DNA of 64,000 nt, taken from positions 64,400,390 to 64,464,389 of the forward strand of contig OZ024912.1 of assembly GCA_964017125.1 (NCBI GenBank), given 5' to 3'. A program made the position numbers and the translations under genes. This document shows positions 1-11,032 of the stretch, piece after piece. The notes beneath the pieces are model-generated. The model searched no databases. It saw nothing but the letters and a program-made list of their open reading frames with translations, and was not told the DNA's origin. The DNA is from Flabesymbios commensalis. Its lineage: Eukaryota > Annelida > Polychaeta > Terebellida > Flabelligeridae. The stretch's first letter is position 1. Every line of letters starts with the position of its first letter.

Positions 1-123
1 TATAATTCTTCTCTATTCTAATTAAAATAAAAGGGGATAATTTATAATTGACTAGTCGTAGATTGCTACAGAAATTCACCACTTGTTGAAGACATGCACT
101 TATTTTTATTTGTGCAAGCAAAG

Positions 124-473
124 GCTTACAGCGCTGGCTCCGTATTCTCGTACAAGTTACAATATATCGTAGGCTTCTGATTGGTCGATACGGGCGTCTC
201 GACCAATCAGAACCCTACGATGTATCATAACTTGTACGAGAATACGGGGCCTGACATATTTTTCTATAAGCCGTGACCCCATGACCAAAGGGTTTTTTTC
301 AATTTGAAATCATCAAAAATGTCTTAGTTAGCTCTTTTCGCTCATTTGTTATGGGTGTACGGCCATTATAATGTTATTAATTCGTTCAGCGTGGGGACCG
401 TCCTGTCTATGGAGGTCGTCTTTAGAGATCAGATTTTGACGTCAAAAGACGGTCCCCGCGCTGATAGGGTTAG
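124..473 (+). repeat. Family B TTAA-type MITE (copy B1), interrupted by a palindrome
   Basis: The family B body is present: the CAGCGCTG end at about 130, the conserved middle (AATTTGAAATCATC, then GTTATGGGTGTACGGCC) and the GACGTC-rich hairpin ending CCCCGCGCTGATAGGGTTA. A family D palindrome (137-251) splits the element just inside its left end. No protein is encoded. The TTAA-bounded ends and internal hairpin suggest a non-autonomous piggyBac-like DNA element, inferred from target choice only. Confidence 0.7.
137..251. repeat. Family D long palindrome (copy D1)
   Basis: This is a 115-bp inverted repeat with outer tips CCGTATTCTCGTACAAGTTA and its complement, and an apex around TTGGTCGA/TCGACCAA. 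The arms have a few mismatches. It is inserted in family B copy B1, so it is younger than that copy. It has no coding capacity. Confidence 0.8.
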
Positions 474-654
474 GGCATTGTTCGTCCCAGATGGACCCGT
501 AAAAGGTGTCACTCCATGGCCTTCATTCACGCTGACCATCTTCTCTTCACTGGCTGAGTGAAGCATATCTCAGCGCCGGTGGGCACAGGCAAGGTCAACT
601 CCAAGCTCCGTATTTGGCTTTAGACAGCAAATTCATTTTTCATTTGCTACACAG

Positions 655-1320
655 TTGTATCTCAGATACAGACATTGGAACGAATTCAGAGATCTTATAC
701 TAAATTTATGTTCGGTTATGAATCCCCACTTACCTACCCAGATCGCCTCGATAGACCTAATATGCTTCCTTTATCATACAGACGAGATATTTCAGACCTG
801 TGTCAGTTATACAAATTTATTCAAGATCCTTGCTGATTACCTCCAGACAGTGTACATTTTAGAAATGACCAGAGATGTACTAGACAATCTGAAGCATCAA
901 ATTTTCCAATACCACGGTGTAAAAATGAGCAATCTAGAAAATTTTATTTCAACAGAGTTATATATAGTTGGAACAAGCTTCCCGAGAATGTTAAAAATGC
1001 AAGCACATTTCTTGGTTTTAAGAAAAGCTTAACTACATATCTTACCGATATTTTAGAATATAGTTTTAATGTAAACTACAACTGCACTTGGGTTCATGTT
1101 TGTAAGTGTGCATTATGTAGACAATGCTCGTACTGTCAAAACTAACAGGAGTGGAATTACTGGGCATATATACTGCCTATCTCACTTCCTAGCATGCAAA
1201 ATTGTTATACACAAATACTTTTATGCACTTTTATACAGTTTTCATCAATTTTATATTATATGTGTATTTTATTGTACATATTGTAACTGATATAACTGAT
1301 ATAACTGAAAACTGATATAA
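655..1320 (+). mobile_element. LINE 3' end (C-terminal part of ORF2 plus tail)
   Basis: Reading from 672 in one frame gives TLERIQRSYTKFMFGYES, then RPNMLPLSYRRDISDLCQLY, and later FYFNRVIYSWNKLPENVKNA followed by FKKSLTTYLTDI. This is the pattern typical of the C-terminus of LINE reverse transcriptase polyproteins (LERIQR ... LPLSYRR ... WNKLP). One in-frame stop lies near 823. A cysteine-rich end (VCKCALCRQC) follows. The 3' end carries short repeats of ATATAACTG at about 1288-1318, as many LINE tails do. The reverse transcriptase and endonuclease domains are missing, so the copy is 5'-truncated and dead. I cannot assign the clade. Confidence 0.75.
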
Positions 1321-1851
1321 TCGGGGCCGGTGGTTGAAGGGTTAATCTTGTTAAAGGGTTAAGAGGCTAGTCGCTCTTGTATTGTCCACCACTGCCCAGC
1401 GCTCTTCCAAAGTCATATCATCTTCTGGCAAGCAAAGAGAAAATCCTGCGAAGGGCGAGTCTCGGTGGAAGAAATTTGCGAGCGCTGGCTGAACGCTGTA
1501 ATGTGTGGACGGTGGCATTTTTACCGCCAGGATAGCTGCAGGAAATGCATTTGCTAGCCATGGATGCTTTTAGCGGGGAATCTAGCGCACATTGTCGTAC
1601 GGTGGGGTTGTGGAGCCCGCAGCCAAGCCAGCGATCCTGTTCCCACCCGGAAAAGACGGAACGTCTGCTTGTCTGGCCCTCGGGCATCGAGCAGCTTTTT
1701 GGAAATGAAGTATTAGTATAATCCGATCTTTTAGTAAAATAAGAGTGCCCCGGGACAGCATGGACCTCGGCCCTACTCTGTTTGCTTTGCTGAAAAAAGA
1801 AAAGCCTACCTGGGGTGAAAGAGTTTGGATGTCCGGCTATAAAGTGTCACC
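1321..1851. other. Unannotated unique stretch
   Basis: I see no recognisable gene. An 89-codon frame on the minus strand (1418-1687) resembles nothing I know. The start (GAAGGGTTAA ... AAAGGGTTAA near 1335-1361) looks like degenerate TTAA-element ends. Confidence 0.4.
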
Positions 1852-2098
1852 TTAACCCTTTACCCGCCGGTGCCAAATTTATTCGGGTTTTCATTTTTTT
1901 ATCACCACATTAAGTACCACCTTTTAAATATGTGAAAGATAAAATGCGACAGCAATCAGCAATATTTGAAAACAGTTGACCTACATTTTGTCAAATCTGA
2001 ATAATTTTCACTCACTTGAAGTTGTGGATCGCGTCAGCGAGACACAACTTCAAGTGAGTGAAAATTCAAATTGAATAACTTGGCAGTTAAAGGGTTAA
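1852..2098 (-). repeat. Family A TTAA MITE (copy A1)
   Basis: This is a 247-bp element flanked by TTAA on both sides, with TTAACCC at the left and AAAGGGTTAA at the right. The inner hairpin is CACTTGAAGTTGTGGATCGC, then GTCAGCGAGACACAACTTC. The right-hand TTAA (2095-2098) is also the left TTAA of family B copy B2. The TTAA target and CCCTTT-type tips fit piggyBac-like non-autonomous elements. Confidence 0.85.
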
Positions 2099-2432
2099 CC
2101 CTTACAACGCTGAATGAGAAAGGGACGTGGCGCCAGTCATGCATGCGCCCCGGTTTCGAACCCCGCTGTTCCCGTGTGGGTTTTTTCAGAGAAACAGCAT
2201 TGTTTCTCCCTTCTTAATGTGACTGGGCGATCACGTTAATGGCGGCCCCGTCGAGTTAAGGTTGAGACCAGTGTAGCGACGTGAATCACAGCGCTGAATT
2301 ATTTTGTATAAACCATGGAGAACAAAGTTTGTTTTTTTCAATTTAAAATCATCATAAATGTCTTATAGTTAGCTCTTTCTGCTTCTTTTAAATACCTATG
2401 TTATGGGCTTACGGCCGTAATAAATATTTTTT
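2095..2432 (+). repeat. Family B MITE (copy B2), split by a SINE-like insertion and truncated
   Basis: The end TTAACCCTTACAACGCTGAA (2095-2114) and the internal part resuming at ACAGCGCTGAAT (about 2288) belong to one family B copy. They are separated by the 2115-2286 insertion. The hairpin half is missing: the copy stops where family E copy E1 begins (about 2433). Confidence 0.65.
2115..2286 (+). repeat. tRNA-like SINE insertion
   Basis: This insert of about 170 bp lies inside family B copy B2. It is flanked by a near-perfect 12-bp repeat (ACAACGCTGAAT / ACAGCGCTGAAT), the kind of target-site duplication retroposons make. Within it, GTGGCGCCAGTCATGCATGC resembles a tRNA box A, and GGTTTCGAACCCC matches the box B consensus closely. 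This points to a short tRNA-derived SINE transcribed by RNA polymerase III. The family is not recognised. Confidence 0.55.
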
Positions 2433-3170
2433 CTTTCTAACATAGGGTCATGCGTTATCTCTTTCCAACATTTCCTGCTTTCTAATGAGCCGCATGTGAC
2501 GACCAGTAATTCTTTTTGCTGAAAGAGTTCTATTGTTTGCTTAGATATTCTATGACTAGCTGTTGTACCACCTTGAAAACACATGCACGAATTGAAATCG
2601 AGCTGGTGGTGTGTACCTAAAGTCACAAAATATCGCATGCAAATTGACGCTCTTGTTGAACTTATTTCAACAGCGATAAACATACTACCGCGTCAATTTT
2701 ATTGTCCAATACGTGAAATAGTTATTTCACCTGCTCAAATAGTGTCCTCAAAACCTACGATATCTAACAAAGTATATTGAGAAAGTGTCCTGCTTTCTAA
2801 CTTGCTCTTTTTTTGAAAAGGTGAAATAATGGTTTAATTTATTGGATAATAATGTACTTTCATTTTTTTGACGCAGTAGGTATATACATGTGGAAATAGA
2901 ATCAAGAAAAGTGTCGATTTTCTTGTCGATATTTCGTGACAAGACATCTATTCCACTTCCGGCACACACTAAATAGATTTCAATTCGTACATGTGTGTTT
3001 TTAAGGTGGTACAGTATTCATAGAATACTTGAACGCAAAATAGAACATACTTAGAATAGCTAAGTATGCGTTTGTTGACGGCTCATTAGAAAGCAGGACA
3101 CCATGTTAGAAAGAGTATCACGCTTGACACCATGTTGGAAAGAGTATCTGCCTGACAGGTCTACAGAGGG
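2433..3170. repeat. Family E element with long inverted ends (copy E1)
   Basis: The left arm (CTTTCTAACAT, CTTTCCAACATTTCCTGC, then TCTAATGAGCCG) pairs with the right arm (CGGCTCATTAGAAAGCAGGA, then CCATGTTAGAAAGAG). The right tip reads CTACAGAGGG; the matching outermost bases are lost on the left. The interior of about 600 bp is AT-rich and has no recognisable protein. Non-autonomous DNA element, superfamily unknown. Confidence 0.65.
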
Positions 3171-3188
3171 TGAAAGTGAAAGCTACTG

Positions 3189-3420
3189 CCCTTTAACCGC
3201 CAAATTATTCAATCTGAATTTTCACCCACTTGAAGTTGTGTCTCGCTGGCGCGATCCACAAAGTGAAAATTATTCAGATTTGAGAAAATGGACGTCAACT
3301 GTTTTCAAATATTGCTGATTGACGTACATTTTATCTTTACCATGTTTAAAAGGTGGTACTTAATGTGCTAATAAAAAATGAGAACCCGAATATATGCGGC
3401 ACCGGCGGTTAAAGGGTTAA
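3189..3420 (+). repeat. Family A TTAA MITE (copy A2)
   Basis: It runs from CCCTTTAACCGCC to GGCGGTTAAAGGGTTAA. The apex CTCGCTGGCGCGATCCACAA is present but the right arm of the hairpin is shortened. It starts 18 bp after the end of family E copy E1. Confidence 0.8.
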
Positions 3421-3556
3421 CATCACTCCGGTGAACTGTTCAGATCGTGTCAGGTGAGTATGGATATTCTTTATTTCTAAATCTTTGATGTATTTGATCG
3501 CCGCACAAATCAGATGGCGCTTCATAGCTCAGTGGTTCATTCGCGGAATAAGACCA

Positions 3557-3664
3557 ACGCAGCGAACATGAGCCTGTCACAAATGCTGGGATAATGTTGA
3601 ACAAGCGTCGCAGACGATGGCCAACATTACACCAACATTGGGTCAATCCCATGCGTCTGCTGGG
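3557..3664. repeat. Family C palindromic element (copy C1, degenerate)
   Basis: The inner hairpin is AACAAGCGTCGCAGACGATG, with tips AGCGAACATGAG and CGTCTGCTGGG. The arms are partly mismatched. Confidence 0.5.
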
Positions 3665-3733
3665 AAACGCTTTGATGTGTTCTAGTGGTCTTATTATATA
3701 GGCCAACACTGTGATCCCCATGTTGCTCATAAT

Positions 3734-3971
3734 CTTTAAAGCGCTGAAATATATAGAGGTCCAGACCAGGAAACCAAAAGGGTTTTTTCAATTTGAAATC
3801 ATCATAAATGTCTTCATTAGCTCTTTCTGCTTCATTTGAATACCTATGTTATGGGTCTACTGCCAATATAAATAGTTGTGCAGTGCGGGGTCGACTTTAG
3901 ACGCCAGACTCCGACGTCTATGGACGTCAGAGTCTGACGTCTAAAGTCGATCCCCGCACTGAAAGGGTTAA
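3734..3971 (+). repeat. Family B MITE (copy B3), near full length
   Basis: It runs from CTTTAAAGCGCTGAAA to CCCCGCACTGAAAGGGTTAA, 238 bp. The right half is an almost perfect palindrome built from repeated GACGTC blocks. It is a good reference copy for the family. Confidence 0.85.
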
Positions 3972-4429
3972 CGGTTTCGGGTGATAATGCTCTCATAACT
4001 GACATTATACAAGTCTGGAGTCATTAAATACAGCATGGGGAATGTAGACTCGGCGCCCACGGTCACAACCTGGCATTGCGATCCGATATTAAGTACTTGC
4101 AAACTTATTAATTAGTATCAACTAACCATTTGCTGCACGATTAATACAATTTAGAGGAGAATATTTAACACAGGTTACACGTTATCTTATGTGCATATTG
4201 AACAAATGTTGTGAACGATACACTGACAAATATTTGAGTTCACTCAGGAAATATCCATTGTCCGATCAAGACGATCCAGGTCAAGACGATCCAGGTCAAG
4301 ACGGGCCATCAACATTGAACATTGTATCCGAGGACAACGTTTGTTAAGATATCTTGGACGTTGGTCCACCCTAGAGCACTCAGACGAGCCATCTCCATGT
4401 ACAGTCGTATTCCATCAGGTTCGTTAGAG

Positions 4430-4990
4430 CTACATCTGATAAAATCGATGGTCTAAAACAACAGTGCGTCAAGTCGACTTGACAGCGAAATTGTGTTTAT
4501 CGTTTTGCTTAGAACTACAGTCTGCTAAATCCACTTATCAGCATGTAGACTTGGACTTACACTGATGAAACACACAGCGATTCGAATTTGACAGTAGATC
4601 AAGTGAAGTTAGCAGAGTGTTTTTTACCTTCCAAAACAATAATTACAGAAGCAAAATTGGGATCAACAAGACACCAAGTTGACTTAGCTCATTGTTACTC
4701 TAAGAAAAGAGACTATACAGAGATTGTTTCTAGATCAACAATGAACTAAGTCAAGGCATTTCCCCTGTGTTGTTTCCGCAATTCTCAGAATAACAATGCG
4801 CTAAGTGCACTTGTATCTTCTTTGTCCCAGAAACAGAGCCCATAAGCATGTAATAACAGAACAACAATGTGTCGACTTGGTCCTGTGTTGGACAGATATT
4901 ATGCTGACATGTGCTCCTTTTCACGAGAATAACAATGTGCTAAGTCGACTTGGTCTTGTTGTAAATCTTGTAAAACTTTATACATATTAA
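4430..4990. repeat. Degenerate long-unit tandem repeat
   Basis: The motif AACAATGTGCTAAGTCGACTTGG recurs in shortened and changed forms near 4450, 4670, 4720, 4795, 4863 and 4928, spaced by about 60-130 bp. Upstream (4263-4303) a short 18-bp unit containing GGTCAAGACGATCC repeats. No gene is seen. Confidence 0.45.
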
Positions 4991-5160
4991 AGGTGACTTA
5001 GCTGGTTGTTCTTCTAAAGACCAAAAAAATCACTTAGCACCCTTTTGTTTTAACCCATCGAAATGGCGGTCGTTGATTTCCAAGATGGTTTGTCAGTGAT
5101 ACCAAAGAAAAATTTGCACCTCTGACGAATGTAAAAACGGTTTATTTACCTGTTAACCAG

Positions 5161-5376
5161 TTAATCCTTTAACCGCCTAATTATAAAATTGAAATTGTCA
5201 CCCACTTCAAGTTTTGTCTCGCTGACGCGATCCACAACTTGAAGTAAGTGAAAATCATTCAGATTTGACAAAGTAGGGAAAAACTAATTTCGAATCTTGC
5301 TGTTTGATGTCACGTTTCATCTTTAAAATGTTTATGTAATTTTTTTTTTAATCGGGACCAGCAGTTAAAGGGTTAA
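5161..5376 (+). repeat. Family A TTAA MITE (copy A3)
   Basis: It runs from TTAATCCTTTAACCGCC to GCAGTTAAAGGGTTAA with the conserved apex CTCGCTGACGCGATCCACAA. It is more diverged than the other copies. Confidence 0.8.
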
Positions 5377-5389
5377 AGAAGGTATCGGC

Positions 5390-5900
5390 AATGTATGTGT
5401 TCCCAAATCTCCATAGCGTGGCGTGCGATAACTGCACCCTGCGCAAAGTAACAAAATGAATTTACAGGGGTTTAATGAATTGAAAGGGATCATTCAAGTG
5501 GAACACGTGCCTCCTTGTAATCCTGGATCCTAATTGAATCTGGATCAGTGCGCGGAATTAAGATATTCAGCCAGGACGTTGCTCTGAGAAGTCCTCCGGG
5601 AAATCTGAAGGACTGACATCCAGACAGACGCTCGGAATACGGCCCAATGCCGACTTGAAGCTTAGTCATTGTGAGTGACGCCGGCCCGGCGCTGAGCGAG
5701 CATTGGGCTGATGTCTGAGGATGGGGTGAGAATATCTCTGACATTTGTAACGTACAATCGGCCCTGATTAGCCGGGATGAACCACCGGGTTCGATTGCAA
5801 TTTCGGCCCGCGTCAAGCTGGGATACCAGGAAATTACCCCGGTCCACTCGAATAGCAGCCATTGTGGACCATCTGCTACATGCTGCAAATGTTAAGAGAA
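5390..5900. other. GC-richer unique stretch, possible regulatory or coding remnant
   Basis: This repeat-free stretch is clearly richer in G+C than its surroundings. It holds a 132-codon minus-strand frame (5490-5888) that resembles no family I know and lacks clear splice signals. It could be a conserved non-coding element; the sequence alone cannot settle this. Confidence 0.3.
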
Positions 5901-6113
5901 GACGTTTAGGGCTGGACTACGTGTGTGAGAGGTAATCACAATACGATCTATTGCTCCATTCATAATTTGGCATGATTCCCAGGCTGGACTCATTTCACAA
6001 CCACATTGATCAACCGGGAATATCAATCAACTTATTTTTCTGAAATATTTTCCCAATATCCTGAAAATCATGTAGTTTTATTGAGAGGTGTATTTTGTAA
6101 TGCAGATTCTGTC

Positions 6114-6225
6114 TTAACCCTTTCAGTGCGGGGACCGTCTTCAGACGTCAGAATCTGACGTCTAGACGTCTGAAGACGGTCGCCAAACTGAAATAATTAA
6201 AAAATATATATTTCAGCGTTGTAAT
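6114..6225 (-). repeat. Family B MITE, internally deleted (copy B4)
   Basis: TTAACCCTTTCAGTGCGGGG, the GACGTC hairpin, then only the far end TTTCAGCGTTGTAA. The middle of about 120 bp is missing. Confidence 0.75.
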
Positions 6226-6900
6226 GGATGAGTCATTAATCGTCCGTCATTTGTCATCGGCTCGGTCACAGGACCACCTTTTTTATTTACCTTTCATGAT
6301 GAAAAGACTAAAAGATTAAATTCATCCTAAGTACATGGGCATTGTGTGATGAATATGAAGAAAATCGTACAAGTAGTTCTGGAAACAGAAACAGACAGAA
6401 GGACGAACGGACAGACATTATAGGTCTATAGTTCTTCGCTTGCAAACTTGACAAGGTCAACAATATTTGAAGTTGACCAACGTATTCCCAGAACGGAATT
6501 ACATGCATGTATATATAAATTATTGGCAACTTATGCAGTTTTCTCCCAAAGGTTTAGCGACAAGAAAGTTTATCAGACAGCCCCGTTGAGCCCGATTCCA
6601 TAATGTTCTATTATGTCACACCTGCATGAGGTAGTATGGGAATGTACACGGCAGTTGCAATAAACTTCATTGCTCTATCAGGCCTGAGTCTATAAATCTA
6701 TGTCACGATAACTATTGCATAGTACATGTTTTATTAAAATAATGCATCATATGTTGAAAGTTAAATGTTATCCAAATGTCATCCAAAGTAGTTGACGGAC
6801 CATAAAAGCAATTCATGGCTTGTTGTAAATGAAACTGAATGTGCGCGAGTTGGAATAAAACGAGTGAGTTGGAATAAAATGGCGCAATATAATGTTCTTA
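6226..6900. other. Unique AT-rich stretch, no gene seen
   Basis: No repeat family or plausible coding exon is seen. Short frames only. Confidence 0.5.
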
Positions 6901-7378
6901 CCCTCTGTAGACTGTCATGCAGATACTCTTTCTAACATGGTGTCCTGCTTTCTAATGAGCCGTCAACCAGCGCATATGACGACCAGTAATGCACAGTTTT
7001 CGCTTATTTAACTATGCTAATAGTGTTCTATTGTATGAATAGCTGTTAAAAACACACGTAGTAATTGAAATCGATCGGGTGTATACTTAAATTTTTTTAA
7101 AGTGAAACAGATGGCTGCTCACGCAATATCACATGAAAATTTACACTTTTGTTGAATTTATTTCAACATCGATAAACCGCGATTAAAACTTATTTTAAAA
7201 TACATTATTGTCCAATACAAATCGTTATTTCACCTGCTCACTTATTACCCTCAAAATCTACGATATCCAACAAAGTATATTGAGAAAGTGATTTGCTTTC
7301 TAACTTGCTCTTATTTCCCTTAGAAAGCAGGACATCCATAAAATGAGAAAGCAGGACACTTTCTCAAAATACTTTCTA
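6901..7378. repeat. Family E element (copy E2), one end lost
   Basis: It starts with the tip CCCTCTGTAGACTGTCATGC, which is the complement of the right tip of copy E1. The interior matches E1 (for example CTACGATATCCAACAAAG). The right side ends in a short inverted duplication (AGAAAGCAGGACACTTTCTC) and then abuts family B copy B5. Confidence 0.65.
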
Positions 7379-7379
7379 C

Positions 7380-7613
7380 ACGGGGACCGTCTTTAGACGT
7401 CAGAATCTGACGTCTATAGACGTCAGATTCTGACGTCTAAAGACTACCTAATCCCCGCACTGAAATAATTATAAATATTATAATGACCGTAGACCCATAA
7501 CATTAAAATGAAACGGAAACAGCCAACTAAGACATTTGTGATGACTTCAAATTGAACAAACCCCTTTGGTCTCCATGGTTTTTACAAGAGTACTTTAGCG
7601 CTACAAGGGTTAA
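7380..7613 (-). repeat. Family B MITE (copy B5)
   Basis: The hairpin half is first (CGGGGACCGTCTTTAGACGT), then the conserved middle, ending TAGCGCTACAAGGGTTAA. The first few bases are lost where it meets family E copy E2. Confidence 0.8.
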
Positions 7614-8640
7614 TAAGTCAGCAAACATTAGGTAATCCAGCACAGCAGGCGTGTCATTGTTTTACATATTCCCACGGGGTACCCTAGTGCAGCAAATCCC
7701 GATAGAAAGCCCCGGAGCTGTTTGCCCTCACCATGGATCAATGAGAAATCACAGAAAAACTCCACAAATACATCCAGGGTTTCATGCCGGGTCGATGGTT
7801 ATTGTGTCTCTGTACCAAGTGTAATTAGGCGAGGAGAGCCAGAAATCAGCGCCAATAAATAAATATAGCTACCATTGTCTGCTTTGTTGATTGTGTTGTT
7901 CTTATAGATACATGGTGAGGATCTACCACTGTGGGTCTATTCACGGTATATACATAGACTTGACGGACAGCAATATCAATAACTCTTTTCCATGCACGCC
8001 ATTTTTATTAATTTTTCATTGATTCACGAAGATGGTTTATATATAACATTTATTTTGTACTTTTTTCGCTTCATTGACGTTTTACTAGCTTTGTAATACA
8101 TTTGAGGAAGAGAAAGAAAACCTCCGGTGCGTTTTTACCACGTAAGCAACCTTTGTGACTGAAAGAAAACATGACAGAGACTAAGCCATCAAAGTATCCA
8201 TTCTGCACAATCTAATATTATGAATTAAAATTTTATTCAAAAAAAATGAACTATATACGCTATCAAATATACAAAACAAAGTCACTAAGAAACAAATTAT
8301 GTGATGTGAATGAAAGTTCACGTTTTTCAAAAACTTCCAATAAACATAATGATTGTTCTTTTTTTTTTAATAAAAGAAAAGCAGTGTTCAATAATTAAAC
8401 GTTTTAATATGAATTAGACATAATATATGTAGGTCTAAAATACTTCTAGTGTGGGGATATATTTAACAATTAGAATAGAATCTTATGTTGACATGACTCG
8501 CCCAATGCTCAGCAACAGAGCTGTTCATAAAATAGCCCACAGCATAGCATAGTGAGAGCCTGGATTACTACGCCAGTGCCGTGGTGATGGCGAGATTTGA
8601 CAAGCGTATACTATGTCGTAACTCCGCCATTGCCAGGAAC
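7614..8640. other. Unique stretch, no gene seen
   Basis: The part at 7690-7870 is less AT-rich and repeat-free; the rest is AT-rich with homopolymer runs. No supported exon. Confidence 0.4.
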
Positions 8641-8644
8641 CAAG

Positions 8645-8753
8645 TCAGCAAACACTACACGTTGAAACAATGCTGTTTTAATGTTGGGCCAACGTCGAAG
8701 ACGGTGGGCCAACATTAAAACAACATTGTTTTAACGTGTTGTGTTTGTTGGGA
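8645..8753. repeat. Family C palindromic element (copy C2)
   Basis: Tips CAGCAAACAC and GTGTTTGTTGGG. The arms GTTTTAATGTTGGGCCAACG pair with GTGGGCCAACATTAAAAC. A possible 4-bp target repeat AAGT lies on both sides. Confidence 0.75.
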
Positions 8754-9332
8754 AGTCGGCTCGCGAATATATTGTTTACAAGCCATCCTGGTGTGCATGA
8801 AAAGGGTCCACCAACACTTGCCAATCCAAACTATCGTCAATGATATCATGAATAGAGTAAGTGCCACCAAGAATGAGATGCATAAACGAAACACCTCCAC
8901 AATTTTCAATTTGAGATGTCCCGCTGCCGTAGGTAGTAGTGTCATATAAAATATAAAACTGTTTGGCTAACGGGAAAAGAAAATGGAAGAGCGTCCACAC
9001 AAATTAGTCGGCAAAAGACTCCACAAGATGTAAACATTGTTTGGGCGAACGTCGCGGATCTTGGCACAACAACGATCCAGAGGTCACTCTGCGTTTGATG
9101 GTAAACCAAAAGACTACACCATAATACAAACAAGATCCAGCTTGAAAAACAACGGTGAAAACAGTATGAGACCTGAGGCAATTGACTGCGGATAGTCAGT
9201 AAACAATTACCATAAGTGACTAGACAAAGAAAACTGATCTGGTACAGGAGAAAACAAGAAGGTCAGCAGGAGAGAAGTAGAATGGATGGTTGTTCAGGTC
9301 GCATCAGAGCATAGCTCCCCGTATGATGATCT

Positions 9333-9373
9333 GCAAAGCCAAAAGGCAGTATGATACTGCCTTTTGGCTTTGC
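9333..9373. repeat. Short perfect hairpin (family H)
   Basis: The arms GCAAAGCCAAAAGGCAGTAT and their exact complement are separated by a single base. A related imperfect hairpin with the same tips lies at 63361-63410. Confidence 0.75.
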
Positions 9374-9425
9374 ACGGCAGTATAGACTAAGTCAGGCTAA
9401 GTGCTGGGAATGATGGATAGATTTA

Positions 9426-9653
9426 TCACAGATGCCTCTGTTTTCAAATGTTAATATTTATGTACAATTTCGCGAAAATTGATATTTCCATTGTCATAAA
9501 TCTCGTGAAGTATACTAGATTCAGTTTTTAAATACATTATCACAGATGCCTCTGTTTTCAAATGTTAATATATGTACAATTTTGCGAAAATTGATATTTC
9601 CATTGTCATAAATTTCGTGAACTATACTAGATTCAGTTTTTAAATACATTACA
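9426..9653. repeat. Tandem duplication, two units of about 114 bp
   Basis: TCACAGATGCCTCTGTTTTC starts both units (9426 and 9540), which are nearly identical through to TTTTTAAATACATTA. A recent local duplication in unique DNA. Confidence 0.85.
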
Positions 9654-10105
9654 AGGCTGATGTGATGTTTGAATATACCAGGATATAGTAGGCCTATAAC
9701 GACTTTACTATGATGGTTATTTGGTACATGGTGAGTTTTCATAACTATTAACAGGATACACCTGTCTATAGATATAGTGCAGTAAACAACAAATAAATAA
9801 ACTATGTATCAAGTATTATATTACTTACGAAACACAGTAAATATATTGATTAAGGTTGGTCTACTTTATTTAGTGTATTTAGAATTATATTTTACATTTA
9901 GCCAGCTGAAATCATATTTTAAATAGGAGACATGATCCGAGCAAATAATCCTTTGGATGCAAATCATTTCAGAATGGATATATGCCACATTGTCGCCTTG
10001 GAATCAAGCCGTTGGATGTGCCACTAGAACTGATAACCTTTTGATTACTAGATGACGGGATATTATGATTATATACTGATGTGTATGCTAACGCTCGCAC
10101 CTGGT

Positions 10106-10316
10106 AACCAAGCGCTGAAATATTTTTATATACACCAAGAGAACAAAGGGTTATTTTATTATTGTAAAATATCATCATAAATGTCTCAGTTGGCTTTCCG
10201 CTTCGTTTGAATTCCTATGTTATGGGTCTACGGCCAATAGAAATATTTTAATTCCTTATAGTGCGGGGACCTCAGATTCTGCCGTCTAAAGTCGATCCCC
10301 GCGAGGAGAGGGTCAA
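10106..10316 (+). repeat. Family B MITE (copy B6)
   Basis: AAGCGCTGAAATA at the left, the conserved middle, then a shortened hairpin ending GATCCCCGCGAGGAGAGGGT. The hairpin is partly deleted. Confidence 0.75.
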
Positions 10317-11032
10317 ATTCGTTCCTATCAAGTCAGCTGTGAATGACAAGCGGGGGTGGGGGGAGGGGCATGGTACAGCATCCAGAAATACCCGAGATCA
10401 ATGAGCAATAAAGCCAGAAATGAATGCCCCTTCACGATCTGCTAGGGAATTCATTATTACATCCGCTAGGACGCCGGTCCGATGATGGATCAACGTCCAC
10501 ACCCATCTTTGGACTATCTTGTTTGAGTTTTGATCTGCTTGTAGAAATCTACGTCCCTTAATAAATATGAGCACAAACCGTGGTATCGTTTACAAGAATC
10601 ACAGGATTATAGGCGACTGATGTATTGATCATAATTATGGCTATATGTCTATGTAAACTATTTTTGCACGTTGAAAATTATGTATGCTTTAACAAAATAT
10701 TTTCAAAGCTTCAAAATATGTTCAGGGTCGGCTAAAAAAATGCATATAAGGATTTATGTTTAATTTTGTTTCACATAAAAGCTGATAATTTCAAAATATG
10801 ATAGCGTTATGATGTATTTTATTTATAGTTCAGCTTAAGATTCAAATAGATTAGTTATCAAAGAGAGTATCTTCCCTCACGACTGTCACATATTATGCAA
10901 CTTGGCAGAGTTTTTTGACGGTTTTCAGTATTAATATAGGGGATTAGGCTCTGTTAGTCATGTTATTTTTGATATACATTGGCATTTTATTTTGACCTCT
11001 GAAATGCCTATATAGTGGTTCTGTATGCTACC
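10317..11032. other. Unique stretch, no gene seen
   Basis: The first 250 bp are GC-richer with a purine-rich run (GGGGGTGGGGGGAGGGG near 10353). The rest is AT-rich. No supported feature. Confidence 0.4.

Noticed and set aside
655-1032. 125-codon frame as a host gene
   Set aside because: The correct reading is the neighbouring frame, which is a LINE C-terminus.
3520-3560. tRNA gene suggested by TAGCTCAGTGGTTCATTCGC
   Set aside because: Box A-like only; no box B or cloverleaf follows before a family C element.
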